From contig CADBXS010000083.1 of assembly GCA_902798705.1 (NCBI GenBank), positions 746-35,123 of the forward strand: a DNA stretch of 34,378 bases, in the 5' to 3' direction. Each line of letters begins with the position of its first letter. Within the stretch, counting starts at the first letter, position 1. Below the pieces are notes generated by a model. That model saw nothing but the letters and a program-made list of their open reading frames with translations, did no database searches and was not told where the DNA came from. The stretch is from an uncultured Bacteroidales bacterium. Its GTDB lineage: Bacteria > Bacteroidota > Bacteroidia > Bacteroidales > Bacteroidaceae. Positions 1-7,400 of this stretch are shown here, piece after piece. The translations under genes and the position numbers were made by a program.

Positions 1-123
1 ACTCAGCGTTTTTCCTTGTGCTATCAGAATTTCGTGAATGACAGAACACACTTCCTCTGCCTCCCTTACATAGGAAGGAGAATTAACCCCGCTATTTGAA
101 TTATCTATTTGCTCTGTTTTCAT
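1..123 (-). CDS. CinA C-terminal-family protein, N-terminal part only (runs off the window)
   Basis: An ATG at 123-121 on the minus strand opens a frame of 41 codons that runs off the left edge. The visible protein ends in HEILIAQGKTLS, which resembles the lead-in to the conserved AESCTGG motif of CinA C-terminal-domain proteins (NMN deamidase / competence-damage-inducible family); that motif itself would lie outside the window. The gene follows tsaD in the same direction, and a cinA-like gene next to tsaD is a common Bacteroidota arrangement, which supports the call. The first 20 or so residues (MKTEQIDNSNSGVNSPSYVR) look like a variable extension. It is probably cotranscribed with map and tsaD. 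Confidence is moderate because only the N-terminus is visible. Confidence 0.6.
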   Translation of the reverse strand, partial: MKTEQIDNSNSGVNSPSYVREAEEVCSVIHEILIAQGKTLS

Positions 124-143
124 AAAAAAAGTATTCCTTTGCG

Positions 144-232
144 TGTCTATCTACTCCCCTCCCTCCCAGGGAGGGGCAAGGGGGTGGGTCTTAGGGGCAA
201 GGGAGTGGGTCTTAGGGGCAAGGGAGTGGGTC
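144..232. repeat. REP-like GC palindrome with three tandem 21-bp units, between tsaD and cinA
   Basis: Positions 144-193 match 1344-1393 with one mismatch. The core is CCCCTCCCT-ccc-AGGGAGGGG, a 9-bp perfect stem with a 3-nt loop. It is followed by a 21-bp unit (GGGGCAAGGG, then G or A, then GTGGGTCTTA) present three times at 173-193, 194-214 and 215-232, the last one cut short at the tsaD stop codon. On the transcribed (minus) strand it lies directly after tsaD and before cinA, so it would form a strong intercistronic mRNA hairpin. Confidence 0.85.
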
Positions 233-1324
233 CTATTTTTCCATCCTCGCAAACGCAGGTGCATCAATACTGCAGAACTGCTTGTCGAGATATTTGAAAT
301 AGCCCGTGATGGCAATCATGGCAGCATTATCCGTGGTATAGCTGAACTTAGGAATGAATATTTTCCAGCCGTAGCGCTTTGCATAGTCACGATAAGCCTG
401 GCGCAATCCGTTGTTCGCCGACACACCGCCAGCCACAGCCACTTCCTTGATACCAGTGTCCTTCACCGCCAGTTTCAGTTTCTTCATCAGAATATCTACG
501 ATGGTCTTTTCCAGCGATGCAGCCAAATCCTCCTTGTGGTGCTCCACAAAGTCTGGGTCCTCCTTCATCCAGTCGCGCAACGAATAGAGGAACGAGGTTT
601 TCAGTCCCGAGAAACTATAGTCATACCCCTTGATTTGAGGTTTTGCAAACTGAAACGCATCTGCATTTCCTTGCCTTGCCAACTTGTCGATGATAGGTCC
701 TCCTGGATAGCCCAAGCCCATCACCTTCGAGCATTTGTCTATGGCTTCGCCAGCCGCATCGTCGATGGTCTGTCCCAGTATTTCCATGTCGTTATAGGCA
801 TTCACCTTCACGATTTGCGAATTACCACCGCTCACCAGCAGACAGAGGAATGGAAAGTGAGGCTGATCGTGGTCGTCCTCACTCTCACGAATGAAATGCG
901 CCAACACATGCCCCTGCAAGTGGTTCACGTCAATCATCGGCACACCCAAGGCACGCGCAAATCCCTTTGCAAACGACACACCCACCAGCAAACTGCCCAT
1001 CAAACCAGGGCCACGGGTAAAGGCCACTGCCGACAACTGTTCTTTCTCAATGCCTGCACGCTTCAACGCTTGGTCCACCACAGGAACAATATTCTGCTGA
1101 TGCGCACGCGATGCCAATTCTGGCACCACACCGCCGTATGCCTCATGCACCGCCTGACTTGCCGTCACATTCGATAGCAAAACACCATCTTTCAGCACGG
1201 CTGCCGACGTATCGTCGCACGACGATTCGATACCGAGAATATAAACGGGCTCTTCTCCCAACCTCTTTTGATGGTATGGAGAAGAAGCTCCGCCACTTGG
1301 ATTATCCACTTCTTCTATATTCAT
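233..1324 (-). CDS. tsaD: tRNA N6-adenosine threonylcarbamoyltransferase TsaD
   Basis: TsaD (Kae1/Qri7/YgjD family) transfers the threonylcarbamoyl group to A37 of tRNAs that read ANN codons, acting in the cytoplasm with TsaB and TsaE. The protein has 363 residues. It shows the N-terminal GIESSCDDTSAAV signature (31-43), the metal-binding H135-x3-H139 (NHLQGHVLAH), and the C-terminal GGVSANNGLR nucleotide-binding region. The family core begins near VYILGIESSCDDT (27), so the first 26 residues are an extension rich in Ser/Gly/Pro. The only ATG upstream of the core is at 1324; an in-frame TTG just before GEEPVYILG is an alternative start. The gene lies between map and cinA in one direction with short gaps occupied by repeats. 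The family assignment is secure; the start is less so. Confidence 0.97.
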   Translation of the reverse strand: MNIEEVDNPSGGASSPYHQKRLGEEPVYILGIESSCDDTSAAVLKDGVLLSNVTASQAVHEAYGGVVPELASRAHQQNIVPVVDQALKRAGIEKEQLSAVAFTRGPGLMGSLLVGVSFAKGFARALGVPMIDVNHLQGHVLAHFIRESEDDHDQPHFPFLCLLVSGGNSQIVKVNAYNDMEILGQTIDDAAGEAIDKCSKVMGLGYPGGPIIDKLARQGNADAFQFAKPQIKGYDYSFSGLKTSFLYSLRDWMKEDPDFVEHHKEDLAASLEKTIVDILMKKLKLAVKDTGIKEVAVAGGVSANNGLRQAYRDYAKRYGWKIFIPKFSYTTDNAAMIAITGYFKYLDKQFCSIDAPAFARMEK

Positions 1325-1343
1325 ATAATTTTATTTCTTAGCA

Positions 1344-1393
1344 TGTCTATCTACTCCCCTCCCTCTCAGGGAGGGGCAAGGGGGTGGGTCTTA
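1344..1393. repeat. REP-like GC palindrome between map and tsaD
   Basis: This is a second copy of the element at 144-193, exactly 1200 bp away and differing at one base inside it. The core is CCCCTCCCT-ctc-AGGGAGGGG followed by one GGGGCAAGGGGGTGGGTC unit. The last three bases (TTA on the plus strand) are the TAA stop codon of map, so the element abuts the gene exactly. Confidence 0.85.
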
Positions 1394-2245
1394 GTACGTC
1401 AAAATCTCCACACCCGTCTCCGTCATCAGGAACGTATGTTCCCACTGCGCACTTGGCAACTCGTCTTCCGTCACCACCGTCCAGTCATCTTCCACATCGA
1501 TGAACACATGCCAATCGCCCATGTTCACCATCGGTTCAATGGTAAACACCATTCCTGGCACGAGCAGCATACCCGTACCCTTCTTGCCATAATGCATGAT
1601 GTCGGGTAGCTCATGGAAAGCATTGCCCACACCGTGTCCACACAAGTCGCGAACCACAGTAAAACCGTTCTTGTGAGCGTGTTTCGCAATCGCATTACCG
1701 ATGTCGCCCACGAAGCAATAAGGCTTGCACACTTCCATGCCTATCTCCAGGCATTCCTTGGCTACATCAACGAGTTTCTGCACCCGAGGCTCAACCTTTC
1801 CTATCATGAACATACGAGAGGCATCAGCATAGTAGCCATCCAATATCGTGGTGCAATCCACGTTGATGATGTCGCCATCCAGCAGTTCCTCATCCTCGCT
1901 CGGAATGCCATGGCACACCACCTCGTTGATACTCGTACACACACTCTTCGGAAAACCCTCATAGTTGAGCGGAGCTGGGATGCCCCCATGCTCCACCGTG
2001 TAAGTATGCACCAACGTGTTGATTTCCTCCGTGGTCATACCCTCGTGGATGTTGGCAGCCACATGGTCCAGCACAGCCGTGTTGAGCACACCAGCCTTTC
2101 TGATACCCTCAATTTGCTCAGGAGTCTTAATCAGGTCGCGAGTAGGCACCAGCTTACCCTTGTTCTCCCAAAACATAATAGTCTTGTCCATTTCCGTGAG
2201 CGGTTCACCCGCCACGGTATGCCATCTGCGTTTTATTCTTTTCAT
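1391..2245 (-). CDS. map: Type I methionine aminopeptidase
   Basis: The enzyme removes the initiator methionine from nascent proteins in the cytoplasm, using two metal ions. The pita-bread fold motifs are present in order: VCHGIPSE, then DGDIINVDCTTILDGYYADAS with the two metal-ligand Asp residues, GHGVG...HELPDI with the His ligand, FTIEPM with a Glu ligand, and WEHTFLMTE with the last Glu ligand. I chose the ATG at 2245 (284 residues, MKRIKRRWHTVAG...). It has an A/G-rich site just upstream (AAAGGAAAAG), whereas a longer frame starting at 2332 would translate a repeat-derived stretch (LLLPLGGAGW). The roughly 35 residues before the catalytic domain are a short N-terminal extension. First gene of the map-tsaD-cinA set. 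Confidence 0.96.
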   Translation of the reverse strand: MKRIKRRWHTVAGEPLTEMDKTIMFWENKGKLVPTRDLIKTPEQIEGIRKAGVLNTAVLDHVAANIHEGMTTEEINTLVHTYTVEHGGIPAPLNYEGFPKSVCTSINEVVCHGIPSEDEELLDGDIINVDCTTILDGYYADASRMFMIGKVEPRVQKLVDVAKECLEIGMEVCKPYCFVGDIGNAIAKHAHKNGFTVVRDLCGHGVGNAFHELPDIMHYGKKGTGMLLVPGMVFTIEPMVNMGDWHVFIDVEDDWTVVTEDELPSAQWEHTFLMTETGVEILTY

Positions 2246-2291
2246 CTTTTCCTTTCTAACAATAACGAAGACGATAACGAAGGCTTTCCAT

Positions 2292-2318
2292 CCAGCTCCC
2301 CCGAGGGGAAGTAAAAGT
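2292..2318. repeat. REP-like palindrome fragment upstream of map
   Basis: CAGCTCCCCCGAGGGGAAG belongs to the same loose family as the elements at 144, 1344, 14478, 14680 and 22238: a short C-rich arm facing a G-rich arm. It lies in the map leader, and translating through it would give the spurious LLLPLGGAGW extension of Map. Confidence 0.55.
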
Positions 2319-2358
2319 GAGAAGCGAATCAAGGATTTAAAGGATTTATAAAGATTCT

Positions 2359-2400
2359 AACTTCGTTAAACGTTAAACGTTAAACTTTAAACGTTTTTCG
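2359..2400. repeat. TTAAAC-type interspersed repeat, copy 1
   Basis: The segment begins AACTTCGTTAAACG and continues with reiterated TTAAACG/TTAAACT units, ending ACGTTTTTCG. The same AACTTCGTTAAAC start and TTAAAC units occur inverted at 4132-4174 and in direct orientation at 17598-17629. All three copies are intergenic. Confidence 0.75.
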
Positions 2401-2416
2401 TTTTTCTATTTGCTTG

Positions 2417-2424
2417 CAAAGTTA
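2417..2424 (-). promoter_or_regulatory. Candidate promoter -7 box for the map-tsaD-cinA operon
   Basis: CAAAGTTA on the plus strand is TAACTTTG on the minus strand, a full match to the Bacteroidota -7 consensus TAnnTTTG. I see no TTTG at the expected -33 distance, so this rests on the -7 box alone. It would give a leader of about 165 nt that contains the two repeats at 2292 and 2359. Confidence 0.4.
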
Positions 2425-2485
2425 CAAAATAATCACTTTCGAGTCCCCCTGTTTCACTTTTTTTATATAAAATAGCACTTGATAT

Positions 2486-2516
2486 TTTGTCAAATCACAT
2501 TCTTTCACTACTTTTG
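2486..2516 (+). promoter_or_regulatory. Bacteroidota-type promoter of the DUF4738-like gene
   Basis: A -33 TTTG at 2486-2489, a spacer of 19 nt, and a -7 TACTTTTG at 2509-2516 match the consensus fully. Transcription would start near 2522, about 30 nt before the ATG at 2554. Confidence 0.75.
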
Positions 2517-2553
2517 CCGACCTAACAGCAAAATCAAACACACAAAAAATAAA

Positions 2554-3210
2554 ATGCAAAAGACAAAACACCTATCCAACAAGAGCCTTCGACGCTCTAC
2601 CATTGGCTTCGCCAAGCTAAGGCTTCTTCATTCATCCTTATTCATCCTCCTGTCGTCCACCATCCTCTTCTCTTGTCATGGAAAAGGAGGCGGAAACAAG
2701 GAGAGCGACAGCATTTGGGTAGCACCACAGCAGTCGAATGCCATCCTTTCACTCGACGAGATCAACGCCACCGACTCACGCAATGTCAAGGGAAGCGTTT
2801 TTACATACACCATCCACATGGCGCCATCCGACTCGCTCCCTGTCGTCATCAACCTCGACGGGGCACGCTACAAGGACAACATCGTGAATCTCAGCGTCAC
2901 CAAGGACCAGCAAGTCATCCTGCAGCAAAGCTTCACCAAAGCCTCCTTCAAGAACTTCGTACCCGAAAACGACATGTCCAACTGCGCACTGGTAGGTTTC
3001 AGCTACAACCTCAACGAGACAGCCGACACCACGCAGCTCCGCTTCATCGCCACCGTAGGCGATCCCGACGAGACAGCAGGTGTAAACTACTCTACCGAAA
3101 TACTCGTCTCGCCAGCTGGACACATCACCATGCAAATGGCGAAGGACTTAGAGACAGAACCTGAATACGACAATCTCAACCAAGACCCTTCCGAAGACCA
3201 AGGAGTATAA
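2554..3210 (+). CDS. Predicted lipoprotein, DUF4738-like
   Basis: The protein has 218 residues from the ATG at 2554. I prefer this start because the promoter at 2486-2516 lies inside the longer frame that begins at 2479. A basic N-terminus is followed by a hydrophobic stretch (LLHSSLFILLSSTILF) and a Cys in SC-HGKGGG, a lipoprotein-type end. The mature part carries GSVFTYTIHMAPSDSLPVV, a Y-x-DN-x-V-x-L segment, F-T-K-A-S-F, and a hydrophobic C-terminal sandwich. This order resembles what I recall of DUF4738, an uncharacterised family of Bacteroidota envelope proteins. No catalytic motif is visible and the function is unknown. It is a single-gene unit, followed directly by a 22-bp tandem array that ends in a hairpin. 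Confidence 0.7.
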   Translation: MQKTKHLSNKSLRRSTIGFAKLRLLHSSLFILLSSTILFSCHGKGGGNKESDSIWVAPQQSNAILSLDEINATDSRNVKGSVFTYTIHMAPSDSLPVVINLDGARYKDNIVNLSVTKDQQVILQQSFTKASFKNFVPENDMSNCALVGFSYNLNETADTTQLRFIATVGDPDETAGVNYSTEILVSPAGHITMQMAKDLETEPEYDNLNQDPSEDQGV

Positions 3211-3310
3211 CAATAGGGATTCACCCGAACGCTTTTGGGGACTCACCCAAACCTTATTGGGGATTTACTGAAATGCCATTGGGGATTTAGAACGATACGT
3301 CCTCAATGGC
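3211..3310. repeat. 22-bp tandem array A, four copies ending in an inverted copy
   Basis: Copies begin at 3216, 3238, 3260 and 3282, an exact 22-bp period, each opening with GGGA(T/C)T(C/T)A and the first three closing with (T/A)TTG. After the last copy comes TCCTCAATGG (3300-3309), which pairs with CCATTGGGGA (3276-3285) in a 10-bp stem with one G-U pair and a 14-nt loop. It starts directly at the stop codon of the preceding gene. The same repeat occurs at 19957-20070. It is non-coding, since 22 is not a multiple of three. Confidence 0.85.
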
Positions 3311-3405
3311 ATCATTTTATGATATCATTCGTGCTCAAGCAGGGAGGGAAAAGCGATAGTACAGTTTTATTTTTGTGTAATAAAAATCAAATAGAGTTAA
3401 TTTCT

Positions 3406-3436
3406 TTTGCAGTTAGGAGGAGAATCCGTAATTTTG
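3406..3436 (+). promoter_or_regulatory. Bacteroidota-type promoter with almost no leader
   Basis: A -33 TTTG at 3406-3409, a 19-nt spacer, and a -7 TAATTTTG at 3429-3436 match the consensus. The ATG of the next gene is at 3444, so the start site would fall on or within a few bases of the start codon. Confidence 0.75.
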
Positions 3437-3443
3437 CGCCATC

Positions 3444-4130
3444 ATGAAAGGATTGCTAACTATATGTATGCTGCTGCTTGGTTTCGTGGCGAATGCTCAG
3501 GAAACAGGTACGAGCTTAGGCAGTTCCTCCACAACGGACAGACAGGAGCGGATGGCTACGGAACCGCTAACAACGGAACCGATGGGCTTGACTGCTGACG
3601 TGTTGCCACCCGTGGAGGCAGCGACAGCCGAGGACTCGCTGCACCTGCACTTGCCTATGCTCAACCAGTGGGGACTGATGCCACGACTGATGTACAGCCC
3701 TATCTGGTGGGGAGGATGGAACAGTTGGGATTTGCACGAAGGTCTGAATGTGAGCATGGGAGCCAGCGTGTTCTCCACCTTTGGTTCAGGACACAGCTAC
3801 CACGGCGCTGGTTTCACTCAGAATGTTGCAGCCCTCTATGCACGCCCACTGACGGACAAGCTCTCGTTTGCCGTCGGCGGCTACTTCCACCGCATGAGCT
3901 GGGCGCACGACAGCTGGAAGGATGCAGGACTGACGGGCATTCTCTCCTACCGTTTCAACGACCACTGGGAGGCATACCTCTACGGACAAAAGTCGTTCAT
4001 TGACAAAAACGTGCCACGGCATCCGCTCCTGTACGACATGGCTGGATTCGGTGACCGCATCGGTGCTACACTGCGCTACAACCTCAACAGAATGGTGAGT
4101 TTTGAGGTGAACGTGGAAAAAAGAAGATGA
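3444..4130 (+). CDS. Small predicted outer-membrane / secreted protein, function unknown
   Basis: The protein has 228 residues. A clear signal peptide (MKGLLTICMLLLGFVANAQ) is followed by a low-complexity Thr/Glu-rich stretch (about 20-65). The rest alternates aromatic and small residues with repeated strand-like segments (LNVSMGASVFSTFG, LSFAVGGYFHRMSW, HWEAYLYGQKSF, IGATLRYNLNRMVSFEVNVE), as expected of a small outer-membrane beta-barrel. I recognise it only as a type of hypothetical protein frequent in Bacteroidota. It has its own promoter with a near-zero leader and is separated from susC by 350 nt of repeats. No Shine-Dalgarno site is visible. Confidence 0.7.
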   Translation: MKGLLTICMLLLGFVANAQETGTSLGSSSTTDRQERMATEPLTTEPMGLTADVLPPVEAATAEDSLHLHLPMLNQWGLMPRLMYSPIWWGGWNSWDLHEGLNVSMGASVFSTFGSGHSYHGAGFTQNVAALYARPLTDKLSFAVGGYFHRMSWAHDSWKDAGLTGILSYRFNDHWEAYLYGQKSFIDKNVPRHPLLYDMAGFGDRIGATLRYNLNRMVSFEVNVEKRR

Positions 4131-4131
4131 A

Positions 4132-4174
4132 GTTTAAAACGTTTAAAGTTTAAAGTTTAACGTTTAACGAAGTT
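4132..4174. repeat. TTAAAC-type interspersed repeat, copy 2 (inverted)
   Basis: Read on the minus strand this begins AACTTCGTTAAACGTTAAAC and continues with TTTAAAC units, matching the copies at 2359 and 17598. It starts immediately after the stop codon of the gene ending at 4130. Confidence 0.75.
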
Positions 4175-4176
4175 AG

Positions 4177-4280
4177 TGGGGCGTGAAGGGTGGAACGTGA
4201 AGAGTGAAGAGTGGAGCGTGAAGAGTGGAGGGTGGAGCGTGAAGAGTGAAGGGTGGAGCGTGAAGAGTGAAGAGTGAAGC
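4177..4280. repeat. Degenerate short tandem repeats (GTGAAGAGTG / GTGGAGCGTG type)
   Basis: About 100 bp of alternating GTGAAGAGTG and GTGGAGCGTG-like units with a period of 7 to 8 nt, and larger repeats of the combined unit. It has no coding potential. With the TTAAAC repeat it fills most of the 353-nt gap before susC. Confidence 0.8.
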
Positions 4281-4374
4281 GATGCTAATCGGATGTAAAG
4301 CCATTGTTTGGGGTATCGTTGAAAAAAAATCAAAAAATGATAGAATTCAGTCAGTGGTACATGAAAAAATACAC

Positions 4375-4382
4375 TATCTTTG
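4375..4382 (+). promoter_or_regulatory. Candidate -7 box of the susC promoter
   Basis: TATCTTTG matches TAnnTTTG fully. No good TTTG lies 19-20 nt upstream, so the promoter may need an activator. It would give a leader of about 95 nt before the susC ATG. Confidence 0.55.
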
Positions 4383-4403
4383 CAACTGAATTTGATGAAG
4401 AGG

Positions 4404-4434
4404 GGGTGAAGTCGGTTTGGATTCGCCCATTTTT
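4404..4434 (+). terminator. Terminator-like hairpin inside the susC leader (possible attenuator)
   Basis: GGGTGAA (4404-4410) pairs with TTCGCCC (4422-4428) with one G-U pair and an 11-nt loop, followed directly by ATTTTT. It lies between the -7 box and the susC start codon, so it could terminate transcription before the locus is read. Confidence 0.45.
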
Positions 4435-4483
4435 CTGATAACGATAAACGGACACTTTAACTAAATTAATAATAACACTACTT

Positions 4484-7400
4484 ATGAAAAAACTTTCCTC
4501 TCACTTGTGCTGTGTACATGCAAAGGGCATGGGCATGGCACTTCTCATGCTGATGCTTCCGCTATGCCTTTGGGCACAGAAGGTGAACGTCAGTGGTACG
4601 GTGACGGATGCATCGAACGGCGAAGCCATCAGCTTCGGTACGGTGCAGGTGAAAGGCACAGGCGACGGTACCCTGACTGACATCGACGGAAACTACAAGA
4701 TTTCGGTGAACATAGGAGCGACTCTGGTGTTCAGTTACGTGGGCTACAAGGCTCAGGAACTGAGAGTGACGCGCGGCGGAACACTGAACGTGCGCCTGGC
4801 TGTGGACAACAAGCTGAACGAGGTGATCGTCGTGGGTTACGGTACGATGAAGCGCTCCGACCTGACGGGTTCGGTGTCGAGCATTGGCGAAGAACAAATC
4901 AAGCAGGGCGTGAACACGTCGCTGGAACAGGCCATGCAGGGCCGCATCGCTGGTGTGAACGTGACGCAGAACTCGGGTGCTCCAGGCGGTGGCATCTCGG
5001 TGCAGATTCGTGGTATCAACTCGCTCTCGGGTAATGAGCCACTGTACGTGGTGGACGGCATCGCGATGAGCGGACAGACAAGCAGCAACACATCGGTGCT
5101 GGCTGGCATCAACCCTGACGACATCACCAACATCGAGGTGCTGAAGGACGCCAGTGCAACGGCCATCTATGGTAGCCGCGCCAGCAATGGTGTGGTACTC
5201 ATCACGACGAAGCGCGGACAAGAAGGCAAGGCAACGGTGGATTACCACGGCTACGTGGGCTGGCAGCAGATTCCGTCGTTCCTGAAGGTGATGGACCTGC
5301 CTCAGTATGCAGACTTCTACAACGTGCGTGCCCAGATTCAAGGATGGGGTACACGCGAGGACTATAAGCACCCCGAACTGCTCACGAAGGGTACGGACTG
5401 GCAGGACGAGCTGTTCCGCACGGCATTCATGCAGAACCACAACGTGAGTGTGAACGGCGGTACGAAGGACATGCACTATAACATCAGCGGTGGCTATCTG
5501 GATCAGGACGGTGTGGGTATCGGATCGGGCTTCAAGCGTGCCAGCTTCCGTGCCAACTTCGACACAAACATCACGAGCTGGCTGCAAATCGGTACGAACG
5601 TGTCGTATGCGAACACGAAGCAGAAAATCACCTTCACGGAGAGCAACATCATCTCGACAGCGCTGAGCCAGTTCCCTGACGTGGCTCCACGCAACCCTGA
5701 CGGCACTTACGGTGTGCCAGAGGTGAACGACTTTGCCACTTACTATAGCAACCCTATCTTCGAGGCCAACATGAAGGAGAACAAGACGAACAACTACCAG
5801 TTGGACTACAACGCCTTCGCCAACATCATGCCTGTGAAGGGACTCAACGTGCGCATCGAATATGGCGGCAACCGCGGATGGGGCAACACGTATTACTTCG
5901 TGCCAGACTTCAGCTACGGAAGCATCATCGTGGAATCGCAATCCACCCGCACGAAGTCGCTCAGCAAGTACAACTCTTTCAAGCAATATGCCACCTACGA
6001 CCGCGACCTCTGGGAAGGTCATCACTTCCAGCTGATGGTAGGTCACGAAGCTCAGTGGGGCAACTGGGAAAGCCTGAGCGGAACTAGAAAGAACTACGTT
6101 TCCGACGCGCTGCACTCGCTCAACGTGGGTGACGCATCGACTGCCACCAACAGCGGCGACGACGGCACACAGTGGAGCATTGAGTCGTACTTCGGACGTT
6201 TCAACTACAACATGTACGACCGCTATCTCCTTACTGCCACACTCCGTGCCGACGGTTCGTCGAGCTTCGGTCCTAACAACCACTGGGGATGGTTCCCTTC
6301 GGCTGCTGTGGCATGGCGCATCAACAATGAAAGCTTCATGAAGAACATCGACTGGCTCAGCAACCTGAAGCTGCGCCTGGGATGGGGACACGTGGGTAAC
6401 CAAAGTTCTGCATCGTATGCCTACGGTGCGGTGATGGCCAACACTGCCACTGCATGGGGTACGGGCTACTACCCAGGCAACTTCGCCAACCTGAACCTGA
6501 AATGGGAAAGCACAAACTCGTGGAACCTCGGTCTGGACTTCGCAGCCCTGAACAACCGCATCGAGTTCATCGTGGATGCTTACCATAAGAAAACTGACAA
6601 CCTGCTCATGCAGGCTTCCCTCCCTTCCTACGTCATCAACAACGACTGGATGGGTATGACCGCTCCTTGGGTGAATACGGGTGCCATCAAGAACAAGGGT
6701 ATTGAATTCACCCTCAACACCGTGAACATCTCGAACAAGGACTGGCAATGGAGAACGGGAGCAACCCTCTCCATCAACCGTAACGAACTGACTAAGCTGA
6801 ACAGCGAAGGTTCGACCATCTCGGGCACCATCGGCTCGAACACCTTCACACTGTCGGAAATAGGCGGTCCTGTTGGACGCTTCTACGGCTACAAGGTGAT
6901 TGGCATGTTCAGGAACGAAAGCGACTTCTACCAGAAGAACGACCAGGGCGAGTTCCTGCTCGATGCCAGCGGCAACCGCGTGCCAGTGGCTCGACCTGTG
7001 GATACGGAAGGCAACTTGCAACCTATCGCACAGAACAGCATCTGGGTGGGTGACTACATCTTCCAGGATGTGAACGGCGACGGCAAAATCACGGAAGCCG
7101 ACCGCACCTACATTGGCAATCCGAATCCAGACTTCACGTTCGGCTTGAACAATGTTATCAAATATAAGGACTTCGAACTGAGCTTCTTCCTGAACGGAAG
7201 CGTGGGTGGCGACATCTACAACCTGGTGCGACAGGAGCACACCAACACGCAGGGCTACGGCAACAAGATGAGCGACGTTGCCAACTACGCACGCCTGGGA
7301 TTGTACGACCCGAACGCTTCGGCTGCCGACATAACAAACGTGTATGTAACCAATGCATCGACCGCAAGCGTGCAGCGCATCAGTGCCGCAGGAACAAGCC

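Noticed and set aside
2246-2332. N-terminal extension of Map from an upstream ATG
   Set aside because: The extra 29 residues are encoded by a REP-like palindrome and an A-rich tract; the ATG at 2245 has a better upstream site and fits the family.
3211-3310. CRISPR-like array
   Set aside because: The 22-bp units are head to tail with no spacers and have diverged, and no cas genes are present; the same holds at 19957-20070.
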